Both the position numbers and the translations under genes were made by a program. A stretch of 64,000 nucleotides of DNA, taken from assembly GCF_022134585.1 (NCBI RefSeq), contig NZ_JAKNCT010000003.1, forward strand, positions 124,001-188,000. The letters are read 5' to 3'. This DNA is from Mesosutterella porci (GTDB taxonomy: Bacteria > Pseudomonadota > Gammaproteobacteria > Burkholderiales > Burkholderiaceae_F). Below the pieces are notes generated by a model that made no database searches, was not told the DNA's origin, and saw nothing but the letters and a program-made list of their open reading frames with translations. This document shows, in pieces, positions 15,562 to 23,802 of the stretch; position 1 is the stretch's first letter; the number at the start of each line of letters is the position of its first letter.

Positions 15562-16152
15562 TCAAAACCCAAGCGCCGAGCGCAGGGCCGCGATGCCCTG
15601 CGCGGGAGCCTCGGACCGCCACAGCAGCTCAACCCACACGCGCCCCTCGGGCCCCTCCAGCCGGTCGGCCTGAATCTCACTTTTCACGTCCGAAGCCGAG
15701 AGCACCGAGGCCGGCACCGGGGCGAAGCCGCCGCCCGAGGCGACTGTCCGCAGAATCGAGGCGTAATCGGGCTGGTCCTCAACTGACAGGGGCTTCGCCC
15801 CCTGGCTGTCCATCCAGGCAAGAAGCCGCCTTCTGTAGGAGCAGCCCTCGGGCAGGGCCGCCATCGGAAGGTCTTCGAGATCGAAGGCGCTTTCCACCGG
15901 GCAGTGCGAGTCGGGATAGATCAGCATCACGTCCTCGCCGAAGGCCTTCGCCCGCCTGATCCCCGGATCCTCCGGGCAGTCGATCGCAAAGACTGCGTCG
16001 AATTCGCCCGCCTTCAGGCGCTTGAAAAGGTCGCGGCTGTGCCCGACCGTGACCGTCATCGGACAGGCCGCCTTAAGACGCGCCCGCACGGGCTCGAGCC
16101 GGGTCCTGAGCACGCTCTCGAGAGTGCCGAGCCGAAAGGTTTTGCCAGCCAT
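15562..16152 (-). CDS. Stand-alone LysR-type substrate-binding domain protein
   Basis: The product is 196 residues. It matches the effector-binding half of LysR regulators (R-L-G-T-L-E-S-V start, G-E-F-D-A-V-F-A-I-D, P-E-G-C-S-Y-R-R-R-L, and a V-A-S-G-G-G-F-A-P-V-P loop) but has no N-terminal helix-turn-helix. AGGAG precedes the ATG, and no HTH-coding frame lies upstream before the next gene. It could be a remnant of a decayed regulator or a free ligand-binding protein. No signal peptide is seen. Effector unknown. Confidence 0.65.
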   Translation of the reverse strand: MAGKTFRLGTLESVLRTRLEPVRARLKAACPMTVTVGHSRDLFKRLKAGEFDAVFAIDCPEDPGIRRAKAFGEDVMLIYPDSHCPVESAFDLEDLPMAALPEGCSYRRRLLAWMDSQGAKPLSVEDQPDYASILRTVASGGGFAPVPASVLSASDVKSEIQADRLEGPEGRVWVELLWRSEAPAQGIAALRSALGF

Positions 16153-16234
16153 CGCTGTCTCCTGGAAGAAAAAAGCCGTGGAGGTAAGTTAGCACGGCCT
16201 GAAGCGCTTCGCCTGCCCGCGCTGCAGGAAAAGC

Positions 16235-16269
16235 AAAAACCCGGAGGGAGGCCTACTCCGTCCGGGTTT
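16235..16269 (-). terminator. Terminator of the dicarboxylate carrier gene
   Basis: On the minus strand, AAACCCGGA pairs with TCCGGGTTT (16269-16261 with 16245-16237) and is followed by more T residues. It lies about 70 bp after the stop codon of the carrier gene. Confidence 0.8.
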
Positions 16270-16336
16270 CAGAGGGCTCCCCGGGTGAAGGCCTGCACTC
16301 AGGCAGGCCCTGACGCCGGGGCATTTCTGTTTTTTT

Positions 16337-17629
16337 TCAGGAAATGACGTAAAGCACGACGAGCAGAATCGTCATCACCGGCGCCGTACGGCGCACGATG
16401 TCCATCGGCGAGACCCCCGCGACGCCAGCCACAAGAATCAGGCCGCCGCACAGAGGCGACATCTGGCGTCCAAGGCCGCCTGCGATGGCGGCGAGCATGC
16501 CCAGAGAAGGAATGGTCATGCCGAATTCAGCAGCATGCGGAGTCACGGCCTCGTTAAAGGCAAAGGCCGCAGCGTCGCCAGAACCCGTGATCAGGCCGAG
16601 CAGGAACGGCCCAAGGGAGCCGCCCAGCTTCGCAATGGCCTGGGCGTGCTTGAGGAAGTCAACGAGCTGATCGATCACGCCCGCGGCGCGGAGTCCGGCG
16701 GCGAACACGCCGGCCGCGATGATGATGCCCATGATCTTCGCATAGCCGGAGCCCATGCCGTCGAAGAACTTCTTCGTGATCTCAGCAGGATTCGCACGAG
16801 TGACGAGGAAGCAGTAGATGGTGCCGATCAGCATGGCCGTGGCTACCGAAACCTTGAGCTCCTTGAACCAGATGGAACAGACCACGAGGATCACAACCGG
16901 CAGCAGCGGGGTGATGCCGCGCAGCACGCTCGGATGCTCAGGCAGATCCACTTTCCCGCCTGATCCGCTCAGGGCGAGGTTCGCTTCCATTTCCTCTTTG
17001 GTCTGATGCTTGTTGTAGTCCTTGTAGACCACGCACACCACCGTAAGGAGAATGATCGTGAGGAAGCCCAGAATCAGGATGCGGTTCGCATTAAGGCCAA
17101 TCAGGTCCATCACGTCCATGTTCGCCATCTTCGCAATGAAGGCGTTGTGCGAGACGCCGGGGTTGAAGAAGGCAAAGGTCGAAATCGGAGCCACCACCAC
17201 GGCGCCCGCAACAGCGGGCTTGAAACCCGCGCGGATCAGCAGCGGAATGATGGTCGGCGCGACTGCAGCCGAGCAGCCGGCGGTCGAAGGCAGCGCGATG
17301 CTGACCAACGCCGTGACGAGCCCGCAGGCGGGCAGCAGGAAGATGCCGATTCTCTTCAGAGGCTTGGTGAGAAGCCCGACCAGATGAACGTCGCAGCCGG
17401 TGAGCTTCACGACAGCTGCAAAGCCCATGGCCGAGCAGATGGCGATGATCAGGTTGGGGTTCGTCATCGACTTGTCGAACTGGTGGAAGGCCACCATCGG
17501 CTTCAATGACAGGAAAGCCATGAACAGGCCGCCGGCAATCAGCACCAGTCGAGTCTCGTAGCGCTTCACAAGGCCCCAGATGACGCCGATCACCCCGACT
17601 ATGGCAACAATCGTAGTGAAAGTCTGCAT
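16337..17629 (-). CDS. DcuC-family anaerobic C4-dicarboxylate carrier
   Basis: The product is 430 residues and almost wholly hydrophobic, with about 10-12 membrane segments. The central features I-A-L-P-S-T-A-G-C-S-A-A-V-A-P and G-S-G-D-A-A-A-F-A-F-N-E with L-G-R-Q-M-S-P-L-C-G fit the DcuC family, which exchanges fumarate, succinate or related acids in anaerobically growing cells. The gene is monocistronic with its own terminator. The substrate need not be fumarate. The ATG at 17629 follows GAGAG. Confidence 0.85.
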   Translation of the reverse strand: MQTFTTIVAIVGVIGVIWGLVKRYETRLVLIAGGLFMAFLSLKPMVAFHQFDKSMTNPNLIIAICSAMGFAAVVKLTGCDVHLVGLLTKPLKRIGIFLLPACGLVTALVSIALPSTAGCSAAVAPTIIPLLIRAGFKPAVAGAVVVAPISTFAFFNPGVSHNAFIAKMANMDVMDLIGLNANRILILGFLTIILLTVVCVVYKDYNKHQTKEEMEANLALSGSGGKVDLPEHPSVLRGITPLLPVVILVVCSIWFKELKVSVATAMLIGTIYCFLVTRANPAEITKKFFDGMGSGYAKIMGIIIAAGVFAAGLRAAGVIDQLVDFLKHAQAIAKLGGSLGPFLLGLITGSGDAAAFAFNEAVTPHAAEFGMTIPSLGMLAAIAGGLGRQMSPLCGGLILVAGVAGVSPMDIVRRTAPVMTILLVVLYVIS

Positions 17630-17865
17630 TTTTTTACTCTCTGTTTTTTTGTTGCGCCTGACGCGCGCGGACCGGACTGGCCGCCCAACTTCGGGTCCCG
17701 GCTTCCGGACCAGCCGGCATCAGACCCTGCTACTATAAGCCCGGACAAAACGTTTTTCTATCCTACGGCCCGACGAAATATCACTAAGGCGGGATTGACT
17801 TTAGACCCGGCGGCGCGCCATCCCGGCCAGGGGGCCCCGGACCAGCCGGCGAAGCGCCAGGAAAA

Positions 17866-17877
17866 TCATATATATGA
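17866..17877. promoter_or_regulatory. Perfect palindrome upstream of AEC transporter
   Basis: TCATATATATGA differs by one base from the site next to the GntR gene (9037-9048). It is in the 344-bp divergent region 17630-17973 between the dicarboxylate carrier and the AEC transporter, 97 bp before the transporter's ATG. Nothing else in that region is recognisable. Confidence 0.45.
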
Positions 17878-17973
17878 CTGCCCCCTGCCGCCTGAAGGCA
17901 ACGGAAATGCGCCGGAGAATAGACCGGAAGATCTGCCCGCCGGCCGCGGCAGAAAACAATAGGACAACAGGCC

Positions 17974-18936
17974 ATGGATGAATTTCTCGGACAGTTCGCG
18001 CTCCAGTTTGCCAAAAGCATTCCGCTTTTCATCCTGATTGCCGCAGGCTTTGCACTGTCGCGCTGGGGACGGTTCCCGAAAAGCGCGAGCGACGGGCTCG
18101 CAAAATTCGCCTTTTCGATTGCGCTGCCTGCGCTGCTCTTCCGGCTGCTCTCCCAGCAGTTCAAGAGTCAGAACAGCGCCGACCCGATGCTGCTCGTCGC
18201 TTTCTTCGGCGCCTGCCTCATCGTCTTTTCAATCGGCCATGTTTTCGCGGAGAAGGCCCTCAAAATCGGGCCGGTCGGCGCCTCGGTCTTCGGGACGGCC
18301 TGCGTGTTCTCCAACAACGGGCTGCTGGGACTGCCGCTGGCGATGGTGATGCTGGGCGACCAGTACATTCCGTCAGTTGCCGCGGTGCTCTCTCTTAACG
18401 CAATGGTGCTGTGGACTCTGGCGACCTTCTCCGCGGAGCTCTCCCAGAGAACCGGCGCGCTGTCGCTCTCGGCTTTCGCGCATACCGCCAGAATCGTCTT
18501 TAAGAACCCGCTCATACTGTCGATTTTCGCCGGCGCGATCTGGAACCTCACGCGAATCGAGCTGCCGTACGCCGTGGATGAGCCTCTGAGGCTTCTCGGC
18601 AACGCGGCCACGCCCCTTTCGCTTGTCGTGGTCGGCATGGGGCTTGCGGAATACGGCATCGGCAAAGGCCTTCGCACGGGGGCAATCGTCAGCTTTGGAA
18701 AGCTCGCGGTGCAGCCCCTGGTCGTCTTTCTCCTCACCCGTCTGATCGGGCTCGGCCCGGTCGAATCGACCGCCGTGGTCTTTCTGGGGTCGCTGCCCTG
18801 CGGCGTGAACGTCTATCTGATGGCCAAGCAGTTCCGGGTGATCGAGGCGGAAATCGCCAACGCGATGGTGATCACGACGCTCGTCTCGGCCCTCACGGTG
18901 CCGCTTATCGTGACAGCCCTGAAGCACGTCTTCTGA
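17974..18936 (+). CDS. AEC-family (auxin efflux carrier-like) transporter
   Basis: The product is 320 residues with about ten transmembrane helices in two five-helix halves. Family-like motifs include S-N-N-G-L-L-G-L-P-L near helix 4 and L-P-C-G-V-N-V-Y-L-M-A near the C-terminus. Bacterial members move malonate, malate or other organic acids. RBS: ACAACAGG before the ATG. It may be regulated by the GntR protein at 9070-9840 if the shared palindrome is real. Confidence 0.85.
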   Translation: MDEFLGQFALQFAKSIPLFILIAAGFALSRWGRFPKSASDGLAKFAFSIALPALLFRLLSQQFKSQNSADPMLLVAFFGACLIVFSIGHVFAEKALKIGPVGASVFGTACVFSNNGLLGLPLAMVMLGDQYIPSVAAVLSLNAMVLWTLATFSAELSQRTGALSLSAFAHTARIVFKNPLILSIFAGAIWNLTRIELPYAVDEPLRLLGNAATPLSLVVVGMGLAEYGIGKGLRTGAIVSFGKLAVQPLVVFLLTRLIGLGPVESTAVVFLGSLPCGVNVYLMAKQFRVIEAEIANAMVITTLVSALTVPLIVTALKHVF

Positions 18937-19090
18937 AAGCGAAGGCCGGAAGACCCGGGCGCCGGGAAAGCGAAAAAAGAAGCCCCGCTTTCTTTCGGCG
19001 GAAAGGAAACCTGCGGCATTCAGGCCTGAAGTCAGGCCCCGGCGGCAGCGGGCAGACTCCCGGAGCGGGGCCGCGGGATTCACCAGAAAC

Positions 19091-19124
19091 GAAACGCCCG
19101 GGCGAGCCGCTGCTCGTCCGGGCG
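19091..19124 (-). terminator. Terminator of tRNA-Ser
   Basis: On the minus strand the hairpin CGCCCGG-A-CGAGC / GCTCG-C-CCGGGCG (19124-19095) is followed by TTTCGTTT. It starts 7 bases after the tRNA's CCA. Confidence 0.8.
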
Positions 19125-19131
19125 CTGAAAC

Positions 19132-19222
19132 TGGCGGAAGGGGAGGGATTCGAACCCTCGATAGGGCGAGGCCCTATGCCGCCTTTCCAGGGCGGTACAT
19201 TCAACCACTCTGCCACCCTTCC
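19132..19222 (-). tRNA. tRNA-Ser (anticodon GGA)
   Basis: A 91-base type II tRNA with acceptor stem GGAAGGG/CCCTTCC, discriminator G, encoded CCA, a long variable arm (GGGCCTCGCCC region) and anticodon loop CTGGAAA. It reads UCC/UCU serine codons. Confidence 0.95.
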
Positions 19223-19429
19223 ATGGGATGGGTTTCGCTCAAGCCTTTCAGGCCCGGCCCGGATAAAGGTTTACGTCTCCGGACGCGATCGCAAGCGATC
19301 AGCGAGACTTGAAATTATACATACCGATTTCCCATTGTCAAATTTCCTCCGGGAGTAAAATAATAGTTTTCCTTAAGTGAGCGGCAGATCCTGCCGTTTT
19401 TGTCTTACTGACTGCCAGAGGTAATTTTC

Positions 19430-19753
19430 ATGGCTCATGTTGTTTGTGACGGCTGCGTCAACTGCAAGCACACCGACTGCGTGGACGTCTGCCCGGTCGA
19501 TGCCTTCCGCGAAGGCCCCAACTTTCTCGTGATCGATCCCGACGAGTGCATCGACTGCGCCGTGTGCATCCCCGAGTGCCCCGAAGCGGCCATCTTCTCC
19601 GAGGAGGACGTTCCCGCGGGCCAGGAGCAGTACATCCAGATCAACGCGGAGCTCTCCAAGCAGTGGCCTTCGATCACCCGCCGCAAGCCGCCGATGGAAG
19701 GCTGGGAAAAGTGGTCCAACGTCAAGGACAAGCTGAAGTACCTGAAGCGCTGA
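19430..19753 (+). CDS. fdxA: 7Fe ferredoxin FdxA
   Basis: The product is 107 residues. The N-terminal C-x2-C-x5-C-x3-C-P pattern and a second C-x2-C-x2-C-x3-C-P cluster fit a 3Fe-4S plus 4Fe-4S ferredoxin of the Azotobacter FdI type; the C-terminal extension ([10 protein letters not shown]) is usual for proteobacterial FdxA. It is a cytosolic one-electron carrier. The start has a good RBS (AGAGG). rnfB follows after 13 bp. Confidence 0.92.
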   Translation: MAHVVCDGCVNCKHTDCVDVCPVDAFREGPNFLVIDPDECIDCAVCIPECPEAAIFSEEDVPAGQEQYIQINAELSKQWPSITRRKPPMEGWEKWSNVKDKLKYLKR

Positions 19754-19766
19754 GCGGGCCGCGCCC

Positions 19767-20357
19767 ATGGCTCAGCCCGAACTTCTCGAGGCCCTCGAAG
19801 ACGCCCTTCCCCAGACCCAGTGCCGGCAGTGCGGCTTTGAGGGCTGCGCAGCCTACGCACGGGCCATGGCCGAAGGCCGCGCCCCGCTGAATCGCTGCGC
19901 CTCCGGGGGCGAGGCGGGCATCCGGCAGCTCGCCCGTATCCTGGGCACAAAGCCCCTGCCCCTCGACCCGGAGTACGGCAGGGAGATGCCTTTTGCGATC
20001 GCCCGCATCCGCGCCTCGGAATGCATCGGCTGCGGGCGTTGCCTCCGAGTCTGCCCGGTCGACGCCGTGATCGGGGGGCAGAAGAGGCTGCATGCCGTGA
20101 TCGAGGGCGTCTGCACGGGATGCGCCCTCTGCCAGAGCGCCTGCCCGCTTGCCTGCATCGACATGGTCGAAGCCGGCCGCGTCTGGAGCCGGGAGGACGC
20201 CCGCCTTGCAAGGCGCCGCCACGAGCAGAAGCTCAGCCGGCTCGAAGGCGAGCGCGCCAGGGCCGCAGAGCTCTACCGGTCGCTGGGAGAAGGCGACGAG
20301 AACCGCAGAAAAGAGGCCATCCTCGCCCTTCTGGGGCTCGCCCCGAAAAAAAACTGA
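19767..20357 (+). CDS. RnfB-like iron-sulfur protein
   Basis: The product is 196 residues. The N-terminal 4Fe-4S domain has C-R-Q-C-G-F-x-G-C; two ferredoxin motifs follow (C-I-G-C-G-R-C-L-R-V-C-P and C-T-G-C-A-L-C-Q-S-A-C-P) with a charged C-terminal helix. The membrane anchor of classic RnfB is missing, as in the soluble RnfB-like proteins of Betaproteobacteria. rnfA, C, D, G and E are not in the window. It sits between fdxA and nth, a conserved order; a role in supplying electrons to nth's cluster or SoxR reduction is only conjecture. Confidence 0.82.
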   Translation: MAQPELLEALEDALPQTQCRQCGFEGCAAYARAMAEGRAPLNRCASGGEAGIRQLARILGTKPLPLDPEYGREMPFAIARIRASECIGCGRCLRVCPVDAVIGGQKRLHAVIEGVCTGCALCQSACPLACIDMVEAGRVWSREDARLARRRHEQKLSRLEGERARAAELYRSLGEGDENRRKEAILALLGLAPKKN

Positions 20358-20385
20358 GACCCGCTCCTGCCTTTCGAGGACGTCC

Positions 20386-21126
20386 ATGAACAAGGAAAAA
20401 AGAGAGGCCATTTACCGCGCGCTCGCAGCCGCGAGGCCCAATCCGCAAAGCGAACTGAAATACAGCACCCCCTTTGAGCTGCTGGTGGCCGTCGTGCTTT
20501 CCGCGCAGGCGACCGACAGGAGTGTGAACGAAGCCACCGCGGTGCTCTACCCCCGGGCGAACACCCCGGAGGCGATTCTCGCCCTGGGCGAAGACGGGCT
20601 CATCCCCTACATCAACCGCATCGGGCTCTACCGCTCCAAGGCAAAGCATGTGATCGGGCTGTGCCGGGAGCTGATCGAGCGCTTCGGCGGCAGGGTGCCC
20701 GATGACTTCGACGCGCTCTGCTCGCTGCCGGGCGTGGGGCACAAGACCGCAAACGTCGTCCTCAACGTCGCCTTCGGACACCCGACGGTCGCGGTCGACA
20801 CCCACATCTTCCGCGTCGCGAACCGCACGGGGCTCGCCCGGGGATCGACTCCCGACGAGGTCTCGGAGAAAATCCGCCGGACCTGCCCGAAGGATCTGCT
20901 GCGCAACGTCCACCACTGGCTGCTGCTGCACGGCAGGTACTGCTGCACGGCGCGGCGCCCCCGCTGCTGGGAGTGCCCGATCAAGGCTCTGTGCGAGTTC
21001 ACGGAAAAGACCCCGCAGCCGCAGCCCGTGCCCGTGAGGCACATCCTTCCCAAAGGGCCGGCGGGCAGGAAGCGCGGGACGCCGTCCCCATCACTGAAAA
21101 ATAAAACGAAAAAACAGGACTCATGA
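20386..21126 (+). CDS. nth: Endonuclease III (DNA glycosylase/AP lyase)
   Basis: The product is 246 residues from the ATG at 20386 (AGGA upstream; the frame extends further left but overlaps rnfB). The helix-hairpin-helix L-P-G-V-G-H-K-T-A with catalytic Lys, the catalytic Asp in V-D-T-H-I-F-R, and the 4Fe-4S motif C-x6-C-x2-C-x5-C near 190-210 are all visible. It removes oxidised pyrimidines and nicks AP sites. The last 35 residues are a basic tail beyond the usual 210. Its end overlaps the next gene by 4 bp (ATGA). Confidence 0.95.
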   Translation: MNKEKREAIYRALAAARPNPQSELKYSTPFELLVAVVLSAQATDRSVNEATAVLYPRANTPEAILALGEDGLIPYINRIGLYRSKAKHVIGLCRELIERFGGRVPDDFDALCSLPGVGHKTANVVLNVAFGHPTVAVDTHIFRVANRTGLARGSTPDEVSEKIRRTCPKDLLRNVHHWLLLHGRYCCTARRPRCWECPIKALCEFTEKTPQPQPVPVRHILPKGPAGRKRGTPSPSLKNKTKKQDS

Positions 21127-22325
21127 CTGAGAACATTCAGACCATGCCGCGCCTCTCGCTGACGGCGCAGGGCATTCCCGACGACATCCTCGGCCCCATT
21201 CTCGCCGAAGGCACGGATCCCTCCTTTATCTCCTTCGGTGGCGGCCTGCCCTGCCCCGAGGGCTTTCCGGTCGATGCGATGCGCAGGGCCTGCGACGAGG
21301 TGCTGCGCAGCAGCGCCCAGCGCGCCCTCCAGTACTCCGGCCCGCAGGGCGAAATTGAACTGCGCGAGGCGGTCGCGCGCTACGAGACCGAGCAGCGCGG
21401 AACGCCTACAACGCCCGATGAGGTGCTCATCACCTCCGGCAGCCAGCAGGGGCTTGATCTGTGCGCGAGGGCTTTCTGCGACCCGGGCTCCCGCATCCTC
21501 GTCCAGCGCCCGACCTACATTGGCGCTCTCGAAGCCTTCAATCTGTCGCGGCCCGCTTACGTCGAGCTGCCCGAAGGCCCCGACGGGCTCGAGCCCGAGG
21601 CCATCGGCGAGGAGGCCCGCGGCGCACGCTTTGCCTACATTCTGCCCACGTTCTCCAACCCGACGGGCCGCACGCTGGGCCGCGCCGCGCGCGAGGCGCT
21701 TGCCGAGCGGGCGCGCAGCCTCGATTTCTGGATCCTGGAAGACGACCCTTACGGTGAACTCTGGTACCGCAAGGCTCCGCCCTGCACCATCCGCTCGCTC
21801 GCCCCGGAGCGCACAATCCGCATGAGCTCCTTCTCCAAGATCCTGGCCCCGGGGATCCGCCTGGGCTACATCACGGGACCGGCCAGGGTGATCCGCATCC
21901 TCACGCTCATCCAGAGCTTCGCGGTGCTCTCCACGCCTGCCGTGAACCAGCTCGCGGCTGCCCGGGTTCTTTCCTCAGGGCTCATGGAAACGCACCTTCC
22001 GGAAGTCCGCGCGATCTACCTCGAGCACGCCGAGGCGATGCTCTCCGAGCTCGAGGAGCTGATGCCCCGGCACCCAGAGATCCACTGGACGCACCCCGAA
22101 GGGGGCATGTTCATCTGGCTGCACCTGCCGAAGCAGCTCGACACCTTCGCGATGATGCACCGCGCCATTGAAAAGAAGATACTCTACCTGCCCGGCCAGT
22201 TCTTCTACGCCCTGCGGCCTGACGTGAACTGCATCCGGCTCGCTTTTGTGACGGTGCGCAAGGATCTGATGCGGGAAGGCGTGAAACGCCTATCCTCGCT
22301 CATCCGCGATGAGCTCCATCTCTGA
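21123..22325 (+). CDS. PLP-dependent class I/II aminotransferase (2-aminoadipate/MocR-type fold)
   Basis: The product is 400 residues. The fold-type I pattern includes L-Q-Y-S-G-P-Q-G, P-T-Y-I-G-A, P-T-F-S-N-P-T-G and the PLP-lysine motif S-S-F-S-K-I-L-A-P-G-I-R-L-G-Y. It resembles the aminotransferase half of MocR regulators and LysN-type 2-aminoadipate transaminases, without a DNA-binding domain. Substrate unknown. It is translationally coupled to nth and followed by an asparaginase, which hints at amino acid catabolism. Confidence 0.85.
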   Translation: MTENIQTMPRLSLTAQGIPDDILGPILAEGTDPSFISFGGGLPCPEGFPVDAMRRACDEVLRSSAQRALQYSGPQGEIELREAVARYETEQRGTPTTPDEVLITSGSQQGLDLCARAFCDPGSRILVQRPTYIGALEAFNLSRPAYVELPEGPDGLEPEAIGEEARGARFAYILPTFSNPTGRTLGRAAREALAERARSLDFWILEDDPYGELWYRKAPPCTIRSLAPERTIRMSSFSKILAPGIRLGYITGPARVIRILTLIQSFAVLSTPAVNQLAAARVLSSGLMETHLPEVRAIYLEHAEAMLSELEELMPRHPEIHWTHPEGGMFIWLHLPKQLDTFAMMHRAIEKKILYLPGQFFYALRPDVNCIRLAFVTVRKDLMREGVKRLSSLIRDELHL

Positions 22326-22351
22326 CACTTTTTTCGGAGGCCTGTAAGACA

Positions 22352-23350
22352 ATGACTCTTCCACGCATTGAAGTGCTCACCACCGGGGGCACCATCGCCG
22401 GAACCGGCGACTCGGCCTCGGGCTCCGCCTATCACTCGGGCGAGCTTTCCGGCGAGCAGCTGCTCGCCTCGGTGCCCGATCTCGGCCGCGTAGCCCAGGT
22501 CTCCGTGCGCCAGATCGCGAACATCCCCTCCCAGGACATGAACGAGACGGTCTGGATCCGGCTCGCCCGCGCAATCGATGAGGACCGGGACCGGTTTGAC
22601 GGGTTCGTGGTGACGCACGGCACCGACACGATGGAGGAAACCTCCTTTTTCCTCGACCTCGTGCTCAAGCCCGGCCGCCCCGTCGTTCTCACCGGCGCGA
22701 TGCTGCCCTCGACCGCCATTTCGGCCGACGGCCCGAGAAACATCTTCAATGCGGTCTGCACGGCCGCCTGTCCCGGCGCCGCGGCCTACGGTGTGCTTGT
22801 CGCGATGAACAGCGAGCTTTACGCCGCCCGCGGGCTGCTGAAGTCGCACACGACTTCAGTGGCCACGTTCCGCGCCCGCATCACGGGCCCGGTGGGCTGG
22901 ACGCAGAACGGAGAAGTGCATTTCGCAGCCGCTCCCGCGCGCGTGCCCGGCCTGCCTCTCGCCTCGAGCGCCGACCTGGATGAGACCAAGGGGCTGCCGC
23001 GGGTCGCGGTCATCGCGACCTGGGCGGGCGTCGACGGCGTGGCCCTTGATGCCTGCGCGCAGGCGGGCTGCCGCGGCATTGTGATCGAAGGCATGGGCGA
23101 CGGCAACGTTCCCTCGGGCCTCATGCACGCGGCCGACGCCGCGGCCTCCGAAGGGATCGCCGTCGTGCGGGCGAGCCGCTCGCCCTTCGGCGCGGTCCTC
23201 GCGGCCGGCGAAATAAATGACGCGCAGCACGGCTTTGTCTGCGGCGGGTCGCTGTCGCCTTCCCAAGCGCGCGTGCTGCTGCAGCTCGCGCTGCTCATGC
23301 GGCCCGACGCCTCCCGGGAGAGCCTTCAGGCGCTCTTCGCCCGTTTCTGA
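22352..23350 (+). CDS. L-asparaginase family amidohydrolase
   Basis: The product is 332 residues. The catalytic threonine motif is T-T-G-G-T-I-A-G (about 10-17), the second is T-H-G-T-D-T-M-E-E-T, and the Lys triad member is in L-L-K-S-H. Length and motif spacing fit bacterial type asparaginases that convert Asn (and sometimes Gln) to Asp plus ammonia. There is no signal peptide, so it acts in the cytosol, unlike AnsB. It lies 26 bp after the aminotransferase gene. Confidence 0.92.
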   Translation: MTLPRIEVLTTGGTIAGTGDSASGSAYHSGELSGEQLLASVPDLGRVAQVSVRQIANIPSQDMNETVWIRLARAIDEDRDRFDGFVVTHGTDTMEETSFFLDLVLKPGRPVVLTGAMLPSTAISADGPRNIFNAVCTAACPGAAAYGVLVAMNSELYAARGLLKSHTTSVATFRARITGPVGWTQNGEVHFAAAPARVPGLPLASSADLDETKGLPRVAVIATWAGVDGVALDACAQAGCRGIVIEGMGDGNVPSGLMHAADAAASEGIAVVRASRSPFGAVLAAGEINDAQHGFVCGGSLSPSQARVLLQLALLMRPDASRESLQALFARF

Positions 23351-23391
23351 CTTTTTCTATCTGTCCGAGCCAAAAAAGGAGCCTTTCAGCC

Positions 23392-23802
23392 ATGGCCTTG
23401 CCCGAACCCTTAGCCGGACTCGCTGCCGGCGGCATTCCCGCGCAGTCTCTCTGGGATGAAGAAAACGAAACGCTCGCCCTTCGGTTCCCGAACACCTACC
23501 CCGGCACAGGCGAAGAGGTGATGGTGTACGTGGCGCCGGACTCGGAGACCGGCGGCTGGAAGGTTGACGACGGAGGCGGCGCCTCGGGGCTCCTTGACGA
23601 AGCTGGGGCGGATCCCTCCGATGCGGCCGTGACAGCCTTTCTCAAGGCTTCCTACGAGGAAAGCGTGCTCATGATGAACGAGGCGGGCGAATTCGGCATT
23701 CCCGTACTCGAGGCCGAAGACCTTCCGGGCGCAGTGGCGGAGGTCGCGGCCGCCAGCGTCGCTCTTTACGTCCTCGGCCGCTTCGGGGCGGCTCGCCTCT
23801 GA
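23392..23802 (+). CDS. Small DUF1828-like protein
   Basis: The product is 136 residues, acidic, with no signal or membrane segment. V-M-V-Y-V-A-P-D followed by G-W-K-V-D-D-G-G-G recalls the L-Y-V...L-T-D-D-G core of DUF1828, but the match is loose. It is preceded by an RBS-like AAAGGAG and overlaps gluQ by one base (TGATG), so it is almost certainly translated. Function unknown. Confidence 0.7.
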   Translation: MALPEPLAGLAAGGIPAQSLWDEENETLALRFPNTYPGTGEEVMVYVAPDSETGGWKVDDGGGASGLLDEAGADPSDAAVTAFLKASYEESVLMMNEAGEFGIPVLEAEDLPGAVAEVAAASVALYVLGRFGAARL

